64,000 bases of DNA from contig OY783219.1 of assembly GCA_963678705.1 (NCBI GenBank), positions 13,082,001 to 13,146,000 on the forward strand, written 5' to 3'. The notes beneath the pieces were generated by a model. The model worked only from the letters and a program-made list of their open reading frames with translations. It was not told where the DNA came from and made no database searches. Both the position numbers and the translations under genes were made by a program. Positions 29,701 to 44,700 of the stretch are shown here, one piece after another (the stretch's first letter is position 1; each line of letters opens with the position of its first letter). The DNA comes from Panorpa germanica (taxonomy: Eukaryota; Arthropoda; Insecta; Mecoptera; Panorpidae).

Positions 29701-32700
29701 ATTGTGGCGTGGCTTCATATGTTTGCACAACACCGCTGCCTCATAAGTTTTATGATTATGAATACATAATCAAATTAATTCTCATGATAACCAAGTCAAG
29801 TTTAAATACTCTAAGACTATGTCACTTAACAGTGCTTTCACAGTTATTACAATGAATAGTGTCTAAAGACCGCACATAATGGGCTTGTGTACTATGTCTT
29901 AATTTCTATAAAAGTGTACTATATAATGATAAAGTGGGTTGCTAGAACCTTAAATGTCCAATTATTTGTTAATAACTCCTTATATGTTAAGAGATATTAA
30001 CAATTAAAAAAGTTATTTTGTCTCTTTAATTATTAAAGGGATTCAACGGTGTACACATTCCAAGTGCATGTGACATCACAATCCTTGTGTAAGGTTACCA
30101 ACCTTACAGATCGTAAATCTCTGCTATATGTATTTATATATCAAAATATCAAATATTATTTACAGCTACTTCAAGGAACCATCAAATTTCAATATTATGT
30201 CTGCCTTAGCAGGGTTAAATAAAATAAAAACTTATGATTCTTTGACTTGACTTGATAATTTGACTACAAACAGCTACAGAACATTACCACAGCACTGACC
30301 TACTCAACAAATAACTGACGTTAAAATGCATTTCATGTCATACAAATATGGCCGACCATTTCTAGCGCTAAAACTACAATTCAAACTTTTAATTGGTATA
30401 TCTCCGTCAACATTTAGATATTTAATAAAATAGACACACCAATACACATTTATTAACATCAATTTCAATCAACAATTGAAAAATCGACCACTAAAAAATG
30501 AGAACACAAGCCCATTATATTCAAGAGTTACTTAGTTTTCAAATCTTACTTTCCTTGACTTAATCAAACCAACATTTACGTAATATTTATATAGCATATA
30601 CACGTATTAATCCTATATTATAATGTTCCAACTGTATGTTTATATTCTTATGATCTTATATGTTTGGTACTGAATTTTGTATGGCAGCGCGAAAACGGCT
30701 CCATCAATGTTTTTGAAAATTTCCTATTTCGTAGAGAAAAAAATTCTAAGACTTTTGGCATCCCCGGATTTTTCCCTGAATTTCCTGGAAACCCGTAATT
30801 TTGGAAAAACTGAAAAATTCGAAAAAATAATTTTGCTAATATCTGACGAACTAGAAAAGATAGAAAACTGAAATTTGGTATGTGTATTGAGATCATAATT
30901 GTGCACATTTTCCGATAGTTGGAAATTTGAAATTTGAGTTCAGTAGCGGCGCGAATTTCTGGGGGCAAAGTTAGAATAGAGTTAGGACGTTCAAATTTAA
31001 TATGTAGGCTCGCTGTAGACAGTAATTAATGAAAAAAAATAAACAGCCCCAAATTTCCAGTGGCGGCGGGAGTTGAGACAATAAAAGCCAGAAATATTGA
31101 AAAAGAAGTATTAAAACTTTGGGTATGTATTAAGACACTAATTGTGCATGTTTGCCAATAATTGGATTACCAAAATTTTAATTCAGTAGCGGCGTGATTT
31201 TTTGGGGGCAATGTCGCAACAGAGCTAGAACGTTAAAATTTGGAACGGGGGCCATATATAGAGTGTCATTAAAGACACACTATAGAAATTTGCAACTTTC
31301 CAGAGGCGGCGGGCGCTGGGGGCCAAAAACCAGATATTTGAAATATATGGAGATGAAAGGCTATAGTTTAGAATATATATTCTTAGATACAAATAAAATA
31401 GATCCTCGAGCTAAAATTTAACAAACTTGTTCAGTAGCGGTTGTATGTGGAAGGTACTAATGCTAAAATTTAAATACAAAGCTGAAATTTAGTATGCAGA
31501 TATAGATTGACATATTTATTACGAAAATATAAAAAGAACTACATTTTCTTATGTGCAAATTAAAGGGGGGGGGGGGGGGGTGATAAACCGAGTATAAGAA
31601 CAATATAGAGGTACAACGATGATATTTTGCATGTAGAATATTAAATAGAAGCTAAATAGTTCTCTATAAGTCAGATATTCAAATTACATTCAGTAGTAGA
31701 ATTGGATTGATTTTTGGTGCGTTTGTTGTGCTGTGAAATCGAACAGAAGTGAGAGGTATAGGGGGAAATAGTTAACAGCCCCAAATATAAAAAAATAGAA
31801 AAAGTGAAAAAATAGAAACTTGTTATTATACGTAAAAATAGTATCAGACGAGTTTATTTTTTATTTCAATTTAAAAATGGAATTAAATTTTGACATGAAA
31901 TTCAAGCCACACACAAAAACCAGACGTCGCTTGCGACGGGGGTAAAAGCTAGTTAATTTATAATTCTGCTTACAACATAGACTGCTTCTGGTCCAGCAGG
32001 GTGTTCCAATGCATTGATTTATCTTTCAGATTCACTAGGTACTTCTCCATTTCATCTAAGCTTACATTTTGCTAAAACAATTTTTTTTTAAATTAAAAAT
32101 ATTGTCACATAATAAACTGATATGAATGTCATTATTAAATATTTTTTTTTACTTCGAATTGTGACGCTGTTTGTTGCCATCGTATCCAGAATTTTTCCAT
32201 TTCTTCTTTTAAATTTTCTATTTGGGACATAACCACCGTTTTGATTCCTTCTACCTTTAAATTATTTAATGATAAAGAATAATGTCATGTAATTTATAGG
32301 TATATAACCAAGTAAATAACCAACTTGTTTCTCCAAGATTTGTTGGTGGTTCTTAAGCAATCCCTGCAGCCTCTCCCAGGAACTAACGAGCTGAGATATA
32401 GCATCTACACGCTCCTTGCACCAGGAAGCCAATGTCATATTCTTATGCTGAACACTACCTAGTAGCTTCTCCATCTAAAAGGTTAATATGATATTAATTA
32501 TTGGATACATAATCCATTACTATTAACATAACATATTAATAATGAATTCATAATGTGTATTACTCATAGCATACCTCTGGAGCAGTTTTAACAATATTCT
32601 CATGACGAGATATAGATTCCTTTATATCCTTAGAAGTTCCTGTGGTTTGTAAAAGTATTTGTAATGAGTCCTTGACAAAAGTTTCAAGAACAGCAATATC

Positions 32701-35700
32701 CTAAAATAAATATTTTATTAATTAAAATGAAAATTAAAATAGGCGTAATATTAAATATTCTGAATGATTTTAGTCAACCAAAAACCTGAAGTATAGAGTA
32801 AAAAAGAAGAGAGAAAGTGGTAACCGGTAAGAGTCGTTGGTAAGCGCATTACTTGGGAACGGTTGGACCGATTTGGTTAATTTCTTTTTTAATATTCGTA
32901 ATAGTCTGAAAAAGGTTTTTGGGAAAGAAAAATTGTAAAATTTGGCCGGAAAATAGGAAAATTTTGTAAAAACTGAAATGTTTTTTTTCAATGAAATTTT
33001 TGTCGAAGTTATTTATATTCAGTTCAATGGGCTTGTGTCCTATGTCTTAATTTCTACAAAAGTGTACTATATATAGTGGGTTACTAGAACCTCAAATGTC
33101 CAATTATTTTTTAATAACTCCTTATATGTTAAGAAATATTATCAATTAAAAAAGTCATTTTGTCTCTTTAATTATTAAAGGGATTCAACGTTGTACACAT
33201 TCCAAGTGCATGTGACATCACAATCCTTGTGAAAGGTTACCAACCTTACAGCTCATAAATCTCTGCTATATGTATTTATATATCAAAATATAAAATATTA
33301 TTTACAGCTATGTCAAGGTACACTCAAATTCCAATATTATGTCTGCCGTAACAGGGTTAAATAAAATAAAAACTTATTATTTTTTGATTTGACTTGATTA
33401 TTTGACTACCACCAACAGCTACAGAACATTATTATTATTATTTTTTTTTTATTTAACGTCGGCCTATTTCCGATGCTGAGTCCTATCACCGACGACCTCC
33501 TTCAATGTTGGCAGTATTTATGGTGTCGTGGCCTCATATATGTGGGCTACACCACTGCCTAATAACTGTATGATTATGTATGACCATAATCAATATAAGT
33601 TCATAATAACCAAACCCAGAAAATATATATCTGGTCCGGGGATCGAACCCGAAGACACAGCAGTCGGCGTCAAGCATCAATGCTCTTGCCCACTGTGTCG
33701 TCTACAGAACATTACCACAGCACTGACCTACTCAGCAAATAACTGACGTTAAAATATATTTCACGTCATAGAAATATGGCCGACCATTTCTAGCGCTAAA
33801 ACTACAATTCAAATTTTGAATTCCTATATCTCCGTCAATATTTAGATATATAATATAATAGACACACCAATACACATTTATTAACATCAATTTCAATCAA
33901 CAATTGAAAAATCGACCACTAAAAAATGAGGACACAAGCCCATTGTGAAAGTTAGCTAGTTTTAAATAATTTTAAGTTAAATTTGAGTTAGATGAATTAA
34001 TGTTAGTAGAACCTAAGGCCTACCGGCATATACATTACATTATTAAATACAATACCTGAAGTATAGATGCTCGTAATGAACTACTCAGGGCATCCCAGTA
34101 CAACCTGCTGTGTGCCTCGATATTAGTCCGAAGCATGGACATGTTGATTCTGAAACATTGAACCTTCTCTTCGGAGCTGGAATCAAATGAACCATAGTTT
34201 AGCTTCAGACACTTTAAACGCATTCAATTGCACTATCGGAGGGAACTTACTTTGTTAATTTAGCAACGGATTGGGAGAAAGCTTTACAAGCTCGAAACTC
34301 ACGATCCCAATCTTCCCAAGTAGACAAATGAATGGAACACAGTCCGTCCAAATCCACGCAACCAAGAGCTACCCAAGAGTTCCAGGAGTTTTTAAACTCT
34401 TCTAATTTGTGAAGCGTTGTTTCAGCTTCCGTGAATAATTTAGCTGATCTATGACTATTTCTAAATTTGCAAAAATATTATATTAATGACTTGTAAAACA
34501 ATATAATATTAATATTAAAAGATATTTGAAATAGTTTTCAGCAGAGTACTGCTGACCATACTGCTGACCAACACCGATTAAATAGGGAAGTAATATTTAT
34601 GTAGCAAATATGTGTACAGATACCAAATATCGCTTTCTATTGTATTTATATCTAAATTAATAATATTTTTACAAAAAACCTAACAGAGCGTTTAGAAAAT
34701 AAAGAAATTTTTTATAGATTGATTTTTTGAGATTTGGAGCTTGTCTAAAAAAAAGTTCTTGTTAATAAAACCAATATTACCTTTCAACCATAACTGGATA
34801 TATAGTGGATTCACCAGCTTCAGCTACGCCTTTAAAAGAAAGCGGAATCGACAAAAACTTTCGAATTTGCCCAAAGTATTTCATTCGAATTTCTTCCATT
34901 TGTGGGATGTATTGAAGCTGCTGTTGCCTAAGAATATAATAAGAAATATTACTTCAGGAGACATTGTTTAATTAAATCTAACATTAATTTGTTAGACTGC
35001 ATTTACATTAGCAATTTTACACCGGCCATAGATTATTCGCAGAAGAGTTGTGGCCAAATGTGCTTGTCTCTTATATCTTACAAATATTCGATTCAATGGG
35101 CTTGTGTCCTATGTCTTAATTTCTATAAAAGTTTACTATATATTGATAAAGTGGGTTACTAGAACCTCAAATGTTCAAATATTTTTTAATAACTCCTTAT
35201 ATTTCAGGAGATATTAACAATTAAAAAAGTCATTTTGTCTCTTTAATTATTAAAGGGATTCAACGTTGTACATATTCCAAGTGCATGTGACATCACAATC
35301 CTTCTGTAAGGTTACCAACCTTACAGCTCATAAATCTCTGCTATATGTATTTATATATCAAAATATCAAATATTATTTACATCTATTTCAAGGAACAATA
35401 AAATTTCAATATTATGTCTGCCGTAGCAGAGTTAAATAAAATAAAAACTTATTATTCTTTGACTTGACTTGATTATTTGACTACCAACAGCTACAGACCA
35501 TTACTACAGCACTGACCTACTCAACAAATAACTGACGTTAAAATGCATTTCACGTCATACAAATATGGCCGACCATTTCTAGCGCTAAAACTACAATTCA
35601 AACTTTTAATTGCATATCGTCAATATTTAGATATTTAATAAAATAGACAAGCCAATACACATTTATTAACATCAATTTCAATCAACAATTGAAAAATCGA

Positions 35701-38700
35701 CCACTAAAAAATGAGGACACAATCCCATTATAGCTCGCATCAACTTTATCTTCATTTGAATTCCGACAGATGGACTGATTCCGCCATTTGTAGCCGATAA
35801 AATAGACATTTCATATGTCATATGACTGTGAAAAACTGAACTGTAAATGAACTCTTTTATGATAAAAAAAATTATATGCATCTTCAACATGATGGCGAAG
35901 TGACTCCAAAATCTTTACTGAGATAGAGATCTAAAGATTAACACAGTCGGAGAAGAATTCAAATCTATAGCAGCGAAGTACGATTTGAGACTTCGTAACC
36001 ACGGAAATATCACCGTGACGGAAATGTTGCTAGTAATCTAATCATGTTACCACATGGTGTAATCTACCACACCGTGTAATTATTGAAATGTAAGACACTA
36101 GATAAGCATATCTATACTTCGTAGTAGTTTTATAGAATTTTTTTTAAAAAATTAAAAAAAAGAACCTATTTGATGCCGGAGCAAGCAGGACGATTTCAAA
36201 TATGTTCTGACGTGGAAAGTTGTTAATATAAATGGGGTATTATAAAACAAAATTTTTCATTGATATGATTTAAATGAAAAGAATCTCATTTTATCTCAAA
36301 CCTTTAAAATCATATTTTGATTAATTTTACCTGAATACCAAATCAACTGTAATTTCTGGTAGATAATGATTTAAATTTTCTATTCCCTTTTGATATTGCA
36401 CTTCTAAAGTTTTATACAGCTGATGATCCCAATGCGATCTCCAAGCGCGTAAATTAGTAAATCCTTGACTTTCCACTTTAGTCATTATTTCCTTTATAAA
36501 CTTTACACTTTCCTTCCATTGAGAGTGATGACGTAAGAGATCGGCGTCCATTAATTCCAAAACCTATTCATTTAATAAATGTTATGTTTTTTAAGTAGTA
36601 CTGTAATACTCTTTCTCCAAATAATAATCTCTTCGATCTATTGCAGATTATTTTACTATACCTTAATCCTAATTTGATTGTGATATCCTGTAAGTAAATT
36701 ATTCTCCTTTGACAGACGTTGCACAGCTGAATAGAGCTCCTCGATGTATGGTTTAACAGAGCTGTCATTCCAAGAAACAACCTTATGATCCTGAACAAGT
36801 TTTGAAAGTTGCAACGCGCTGTTCAACATCATTGGCCTCTGAGATGCAACCATACGATCTCCGATTGTATTGTGAAAATTGGCCACCTTAAAAAAATGGC
36901 ATAGTTTGTTACAATAAGACTTTCGTACACCTACACCGAAGAACATTTTACCTGTTGCAAAGCTCTCGCATAAGCCATGTGTTTATTGGCGATCTCGATA
37001 ACTTGATGAATTGCAGTTGGTACATGAAATCCGAGCACAGCCAATCCTCGAACTTGACGAGCCAATGTATCCAAACCGGGGCCGTAGGTCACCCGCATTA
37101 GCTTACCACCGTCAAATTCAACCACCGGGCGATCTTCATCCACACTGAAATTAACAAAATTATTTTAACTCATACTACAAAAGCAGATGCGATGGTTGTG
37201 CCATCTGCTTTGGTAAATGATTAAATGCGTCTGAAGATTGTACCGTGATACAACTTGTATGAATGCTGCTCTATATTACGCTCACTTAAATCAGATATTG
37301 TCATGAAAACAAGACTGCACATAACACAGGGACCTTGTATCACGTTCAGGGACCGCAACCCACTACTATTTGTTATGTTAATTTTAAATGTTATGAAAAA
37401 TTTAATTTAGTTATTTAGGGTTTTTAGGGTTATTTAAAATAATAAAGTTACATAAATATTAAAAAATTCAATATTAAAAAAATATTTTTAATATTGAACA
37501 CCTGGGGCCCTATTCCTGAGTCTTGCGAGCAATTGTGTGATCGAACAGGTATAATTTTTAAAAGAGTTTTCTCTACTATATTAATAACTAATAATAAAAT
37601 TCACGAATCAAGACCATTCCTAGCAAGACTCAGGAATAAGGACCCTATTCATTATTATATTTAAAGAAAATATTTCAATTAAAAAATGGATATAAATTTT
37701 AAAATGAAAATGATTCAATATAGTGTTCAGTAACACGCATCCGCAGTACTTGTACCGTAGCGCCTAGTAACTCTGCAACCTAACTTACAGCAAATTAAAA
37801 ATGTACATATAATTAAATATAGGTCTTTGGCGTTGAGTAGTTCTTTTCATGTTGAGACAGTATTCTATCCCGCGATCCGGATGTGTTTATTTCCAACAGT
37901 TATAATACAATATTTCAAATAGCACCAGCTCCCATTGGAACACTGCAGTTTTAAATAATATTAGGTGTTGTAGTTAATATTACAGTGTTGGTACAGGCTG
38001 GTATAGGCAGTGTGTAGTAACATATGTGAGACGTTGATAACTGCCTACATATAACAAAAAAAGGTAATTTGACCTTATACTGTCCATAGCAGTGCGACTT
38101 CAACATACGAAATTTCATATTCATATTAATTTATTTTTCTTCATAAGTTGACATTTTTTAGGCATCAGTGTATTAAATTTGTTGAATTTTGAGTTTCAAA
38201 CCAATACGACTTTCAAATTTATAAAATCTTTAGAATTCCAAGAGGCGTCAGGGTATTTTTGTTGAAAGGCACCTTCCTTTGTAGTCTAGTAGGGACTCAC
38301 TATTTGCGTTTGCATTGTTGGGCAACATGATGAATGGAACTGAAGTTTTAAAAAATTAAATAAATAAAATATTACCCTCCTTTTTTATACTGGGCATAAT
38401 TGTAAAGGATTAATCTGAGACATTTCTTTTAGTATGTAATCTTTTTGTTTTCCCGAATATTTTGTCATATAGTTCTTTTACTTCCTTAAGTTATTACTAT
38501 TTCTATAAACTTTTAAATCTATTTTTATGAATACGTTGTACCGGCAAAGTATGCTAATTTAATAAGTTACATGTTACAACTTACGTTATTTCCTTGGATT
38601 TGATAGCTCTCTGAGTATCTTCCACCCAGCTCTGGAACAAGTCCTCCTTCACCCTATTAATTTCCTTCAAAAGATCGGTGGCAAGAGTATTTAATCCATC

Positions 38701-41700
38701 ATGTCCTTTAAGGTCATCCAAAACGGCATCATTTATCCTTTGAATTTCAGACACCTGTTTCTCAATTCTTTTACATGAGTGTAGGTTAATCAATAAGAAC
38801 GGCATGTCATCATCATCCACTGTGGCAGGATTAGAAATCTGCATTCCGAATGATTCCAACAACCCTAGTAAAGAGCTGCAGAATATTTCTCGTTCCGGGC
38901 GTAGTGCTATTTTAACTCCCTCTCGACGTATCACGGTTGTCATCGATGAAAAGATATGCAACATCTTTAACAGAATTTTAAATGGTGTATTATTTTGTAC
39001 ATATGAAAGAGTTACTGTTAATATCAATGTGAATAATAATTAAAACTAATAACTAATTAATAGACCTGCAAATAATGAGAGAAAAGCACTCTACAGACAA
39101 CGAATTTCATAATTAATGGAAAAACCACTAAAGATCGAAATAATTACTGATTTGAACAATTTTTACATTTAGTTAATTGTTTAAATTTTTTATTTGCTAA
39201 AATGTGTAAACTGAGCGTAGCTCATACATAACCTATATATCAAGCATCTGAAGCTATTTAAATTATATTTTACATACTATTTCGTATTAATAAATTAAAT
39301 ATATAAGAGTATAATCTTAACGATATTTTGCTTTCCTTATAGTGACAAGGGCAATAATCTTTTTGCTTTCCCGAATATTTTGTCACATAATTCTTCAAAG
39401 TGATCGTACTTTCTTTAATTTTATTCTCTCATTGTTTTAATTAAAACAATCCTTTCCCCGATTACAATATTCAAATATGTGTTTAACCGTTTCAACTGCC
39501 TTACCACATGAACACACATATTTTCTTCTATTCCCAGGCTACATAGTTTTGCCGTTACTGACACATGACCCGATAAGGAATAGTGAATGTAATTCTGACT
39601 GAAAACATTTATTCCTTTCCACATAAATTTGTGCGTATCTCGTCATTTCTTTGTATTTGTCCATCTTTCTTGTCCTACATCCTTTACCTGAGTATAGACC
39701 CATGTTCTTTTGGGTAGCCTCAAATTTTTCATGATCTTCACCGCTTATCCTGTATTTCTATATTTTATACACTGCTGTCTGATTTTTCCTTATACAGTAG
39801 TTTAGTTTCGACTTTTTTAAGTAATTAATATAAAAAAATCTCGTTGGAAGTTAAATGCCATACCGTTCCAGTTCGACTCGATATCCCGCTAATAAAGTTT
39901 GAAAACTATTAGCTATTAGCCCCACTCAATCGGCATTGAATTTCTTCCACTGAGAATTCTTTTAACTATCGGATCTTATGTAAAACGTCGTTTAAAACCA
40001 GCAACTTTTCCGATATTTCAATTAACCGTCACGTTCACTAGTAAGGTTCATATTCATTTTATTCTCTAATTATGAAATTCGACTACAGAATGGTGTCACT
40101 CACACTGTCAAAAGTGGTTGTGACTGTTTTGTCACATAACTTACATAACGTATATAACATAACTTACGTGCGTAGCGTTGTCTTTGGCTAGAATTAGTTC
40201 CGTTTTAATTTTTTCTGATATTATTTCTTCTAACGGTATTAAAGACATCTCAAACTTCTTAACAGCTGCTTTCCATTGAGTTTCCGTATAGGCATCTACT
40301 TGCAGTGATTTTATATCTGGAAGAATTAATAAAAGATATTATAATATCAATAAGATTAGTAGGAATAAATGAGAAAATACAAAAAACTACCTTGAAACGT
40401 TTGATTCATTAAATTTGTATCAAAATTGTGATTTTCATTTTCCGGTAGGCATTTAGACATTTGAGAAAATTCTTCTCGTACGCGTAGAATCTGTAATATA
40501 AAATAAAGGAACAACAAAAATGTTAGTATTATTCATTAAACTTTATACACTTCATAATAAATTAAGGAAAATTTGAAAAAAAATCTCTTCTTAATGTAAA
40601 AGAAAAATGAATTAGGACAAAAACATATAGCCTTCCGCTAAACATAGTTACACGTAACTTACTATTTAAAACAAAACATAAGTTATCTATTTTACAGCTT
40701 TTACATAATTATAAAATTTGTTAAGCAGACCTTCCTAAGAATTAAAGAATCTTAAAAAATTTTATTGAAGAATTAATTGGTAAAAAAAACTTCTTTATCA
40801 TTAAAACCATTAAAGCATTTAATAATATTAGAATTGGTTTAAAATAATAATTAAACGTAGAGTAATATTCATGTTTTCTGTTTAGCGGCCAACAATACCC
40901 CTACAAACAATTTTGATCGAAATCCAATTAGATGCGAATCGTATCACTCTGAATGGTGATTGGAATCCTATTAGACATTAGTGTGACATTACATGATTCT
41001 TTGGACAGCATGTCTGAACCGGCCGGAACGCTCCGTACCCCATCTGACGGCCTTCATAATACTTTCCATACGACGTTTGGCGAGATGCAAGTCGTGCTAC
41101 TACCCAGTACTACCACAGTACTAACATATGTTCTCCCAAACACTGTGTGACTACTGTCTAACCGCTCTCTGATACGAGATTGCTAAGATACGACAAATTG
41201 TTTGTAGGGATGTTTGAACAATGTTTATAAAAACACATGCTATGTGCAGAAGCACTTAGCACTGTGTGTATAAACAAAGGATTATGAAAGGAAATTTATG
41301 TTGATGATGAATGTATGTAAGATATAAATATTGTTATTTATTTACAGCTAAATGCTGCATTCACTTAAAGTTCTTGTGAACTAGACCTCAATTTCTAGAA
41401 AATTTCGATAAAGTTGCAAATTCTGCAACTGTGTAAGAACTGGAGAACTTTAAATATCCAAAATGGAGAATGCGAGATCCTAAGGAAAATAAAGGACGAG
41501 AGTAGAAAAGATGGTAGAAGAGAAGGAACGAAAAGGAGATACGAGTGCTTTGAAAGAAACGGAATGGCGATAGAAGAGGCAGAGAGAAGAAGAGAAGAAG
41601 GCACAAGTGTGGAAGATGAGCTAAGGAGCAGAGCACACACATACAATGAAAGATAAAAGAGGATTTGGAAGGAGGAGATACCAAAATACATACTAAAAAA

Positions 41701-44700
41701 AGAGACAAGGAACATAAAAAGCATCGCAAGATTTAGATTGGGAAACGAAGAGAAAGGCAGGAGATACTAAGAAAATAGAGATGAGATAGAAATGCTAGAG
41801 CACAGTAAGTATTCATGTGAGAAAAGAGTAAAAAGTGAAAAGAATAATGTGCAGTTATTAAAGGGAGGCAGTTAAGGGAAGAGGTGGATGGCGGAGATAC
41901 AGTGAAGAAACGAGGAAAGAGAAGGCTTGGCATAATAGAACAGGAGAGATAGTAACAGGAAGAGAGAAGCAGAATGGGTAGATAGTATGTAATTAAGCAC
42001 AATGATATGTAATATAATGATTTAAGGTGAAACATTACAATAAAATAATAATAAATAACCTTAGATGTCCAAATATTGTCTCGAGCAACACAAGTTTTGA
42101 TATTATATTGATAATAAATTAAATCTATTACTTATTATTCTTTATACAGACTTTAATACGAATCTTGTGACGTCAAAATACGCCCTAAAATTAAGTAGCG
42201 AAATAGGGATTCAAAATAGTTATTATCTCCGTCAACTTTTAGATATTTAAAGAAATTTAAAAATCAATCAACATATATCAGCAATTCAATAAAAATTTAA
42301 AAAATTTGTTCTCAAGCCCATTATTATTTAATACATAATACCTGTTCTAGTCTCGATGCGAACAAATCGCAGTACTTTATCTTATGTGGAGACCCTAAAA
42401 GGAAAATTTCATAAATTAATTTTATTTTCTTAAAGCCTTTCTTAAATCACATCAATCTAATAGCCTAGTCATTATAGTAAGTTCACCTCGGAATTCGAGA
42501 TACCCAGCTGTAAGTCTGTAAATACTTGTATATTGACACCCTAAAGTTGTCTCAAAACCTACATATGGTTTATACACCCAACCTTCTTTCTTATTCTTAA
42601 CTAATTTAAGCTTAAATGACTGGGCCATAAATATTTGTGGTATTAACCATTGAACTAACCGTACACTGGGTGCAAATATTTCGCTAAATATTTCATTTTT
42701 ACCAAATTTCTTTTTTCAGATAACTATACTTTATGCACATTAGTTTTTATTTATTAAAACGTAGATATTGAGCTATATTTTAAAGTTGTATCGGATGTAG
42801 AAAGCATACCCTCTAACAAACCGAAGGTTGAACCTATAGGGTCAATTTATGGTTAATTCTTTATATTGGGAGTTTTCCAATTACAGAGCACAATTAAAAC
42901 TTAGTGCCGCAATGCAATGTGTCGCATTATGCAGATGTTTAATTGGAACATACATTACTTTTTAAATATGTACCTTCATCAATACTTGTTTATTTTTATT
43001 CTCAAAAATTGTTTAAATTTTTTACATCAATTTTATAAATTTATTTTTTAAATATTTCATACAATGGTATTGGAAATAGTAATGAATATTAATTATCAAC
43101 AATATTAAGAATTTTTACGTTTTATGCTAATTAATTGGTATCAATTGCGCACACCAGACGAGAGCAGAACTTTTTAAAGTGCTCAACTGTGCGAGGCATT
43201 GCTGTAGTTGGAACATTTAATGCCAAGCATAATGCCTCATTATGCGCTCTTCTGTCGTAGATGGAAAACAGACATTATTTATAGTTCAGTAATCTGTCTA
43301 CCGTGTAAAAAACAGGCAAACCGTGCATTTTGGGTAATTTAACTTTTGTTAATAACTTTTTCATGTAATTTTAAAAAGTTATAAGCAAAAACATATCTTA
43401 AATTAAGAGGTGTTCTTCACTAGTACCGTGTATTCATTATTATTATTATCTATACGTATATACATATTATTATCATCAAAAATCTCTTCGTAAAATTATT
43501 GTGGGACATATAGGTTCCTTTAACTAGAACGGTCATTTTATGGAGGTTTCAACAAGAGTAGTCATTTTTTATATTTATTTACTTATTTGCCTTGACTTTC
43601 TTTCGTCATAGCCACCATCAAACATTTTTTATACACCTTTTATAATTTATAATTCAATTTTACAAATTTCTAAATATTTCAATAATTCACTAATTAATTT
43701 TGAATCACTTAACAAAAATTTAGTATTAACAGGAAAAGTTTTAATCACATCTAATATATCACTATTCAATTTTGATCTTTCTAAACTATAATTTATGCAT
43801 TCAAATATAATATGATCCAAAGTTCCTTCTTCACCACATTGACATCTATCGTCAGATTTAATATTAATTTTGTACAGGTGACCTGGAGTTTTGCAAGGAT
43901 TACTTTTGATGCTGATATATAATTGTGCGGGACTCATTTCTAAACCATCTCTTCTTACTTAAATTTGGATGTAACATATAATAATCTGTTCCTTTTAACT
44001 AATTTTTGTTAATGTAATCTGTGTTTCTCAAATTGAAGTTTAATTTTTTGATTATATTAAAAATTTCATATGAAGGTAATTTCACTTTCGTTTCAATTTC
44101 TAAATTTATTTTATTTTAAATAAATATTAATTTAAATAAATAAATAATATTTTAAATAAATATAAAAATGCAATATTTAGGTGACATTTAGCAGATATTC
44201 ATTATTAACCTCAGAGTTTGTACTTTAGATTAAAATTAAAATATCACAATTTTTCATGGAAATATTGCGTGTTTCTATTTATTTAAAATAACTGCTCTTA
44301 TTGAAACATCAAGAAATAGACCGCTCTTGTTGAAAGAACCTATATTAGGTCAAAAAAAATGGAATAATTATTCAGGAGCAATAAGGAAAAGACTACATCC
44401 TTTATTAATGCAAAAAGAACGAGTAAATCTTTAAATAACTATAAAGAATATTATTTATTCCATTCTAATTTAAAAAATACACAGTTCTGTAATGGATTTC
44501 CTTGACTATATTAATGATTTAGCTTCGAATTTATGCCTAATATTTCATGAAATTGACAAACTCTCTTACCAATCCAAGCGTGTACCGAATAATTTGCCCA
44601 AAATAATTTAGTCAAAGAGTCGCAAATTTCGGACCATTTTGATGTCAGTCTTGCAGCATTCTGCAGCATCTCTGTGGGATCTTTAGTCTCCCAAAGCTGC

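Noticed and set aside
34177..34223. In-frame upstream extension of exon 17 to an ATG
   Set aside because: The acceptor CAG at 34178-34177 restores phase with exon 16; the extension would break it.
41388..42035. Several Ser/Leu/Phe-rich minus-strand frames
   Set aside because: Antisense of the family E LINE fragment, which makes sense on the + strand.
42487..42713. A ~75-codon minus-strand open stretch between exons 7 and 8 ending at a good donor (CGAG|GTGAAC)
   Set aside because: Exon 7 joins exon 8 in phase and aligns to human dynein-2 without a gap; adding this would insert residues with no counterpart. Could be a chance frame or element remnant.
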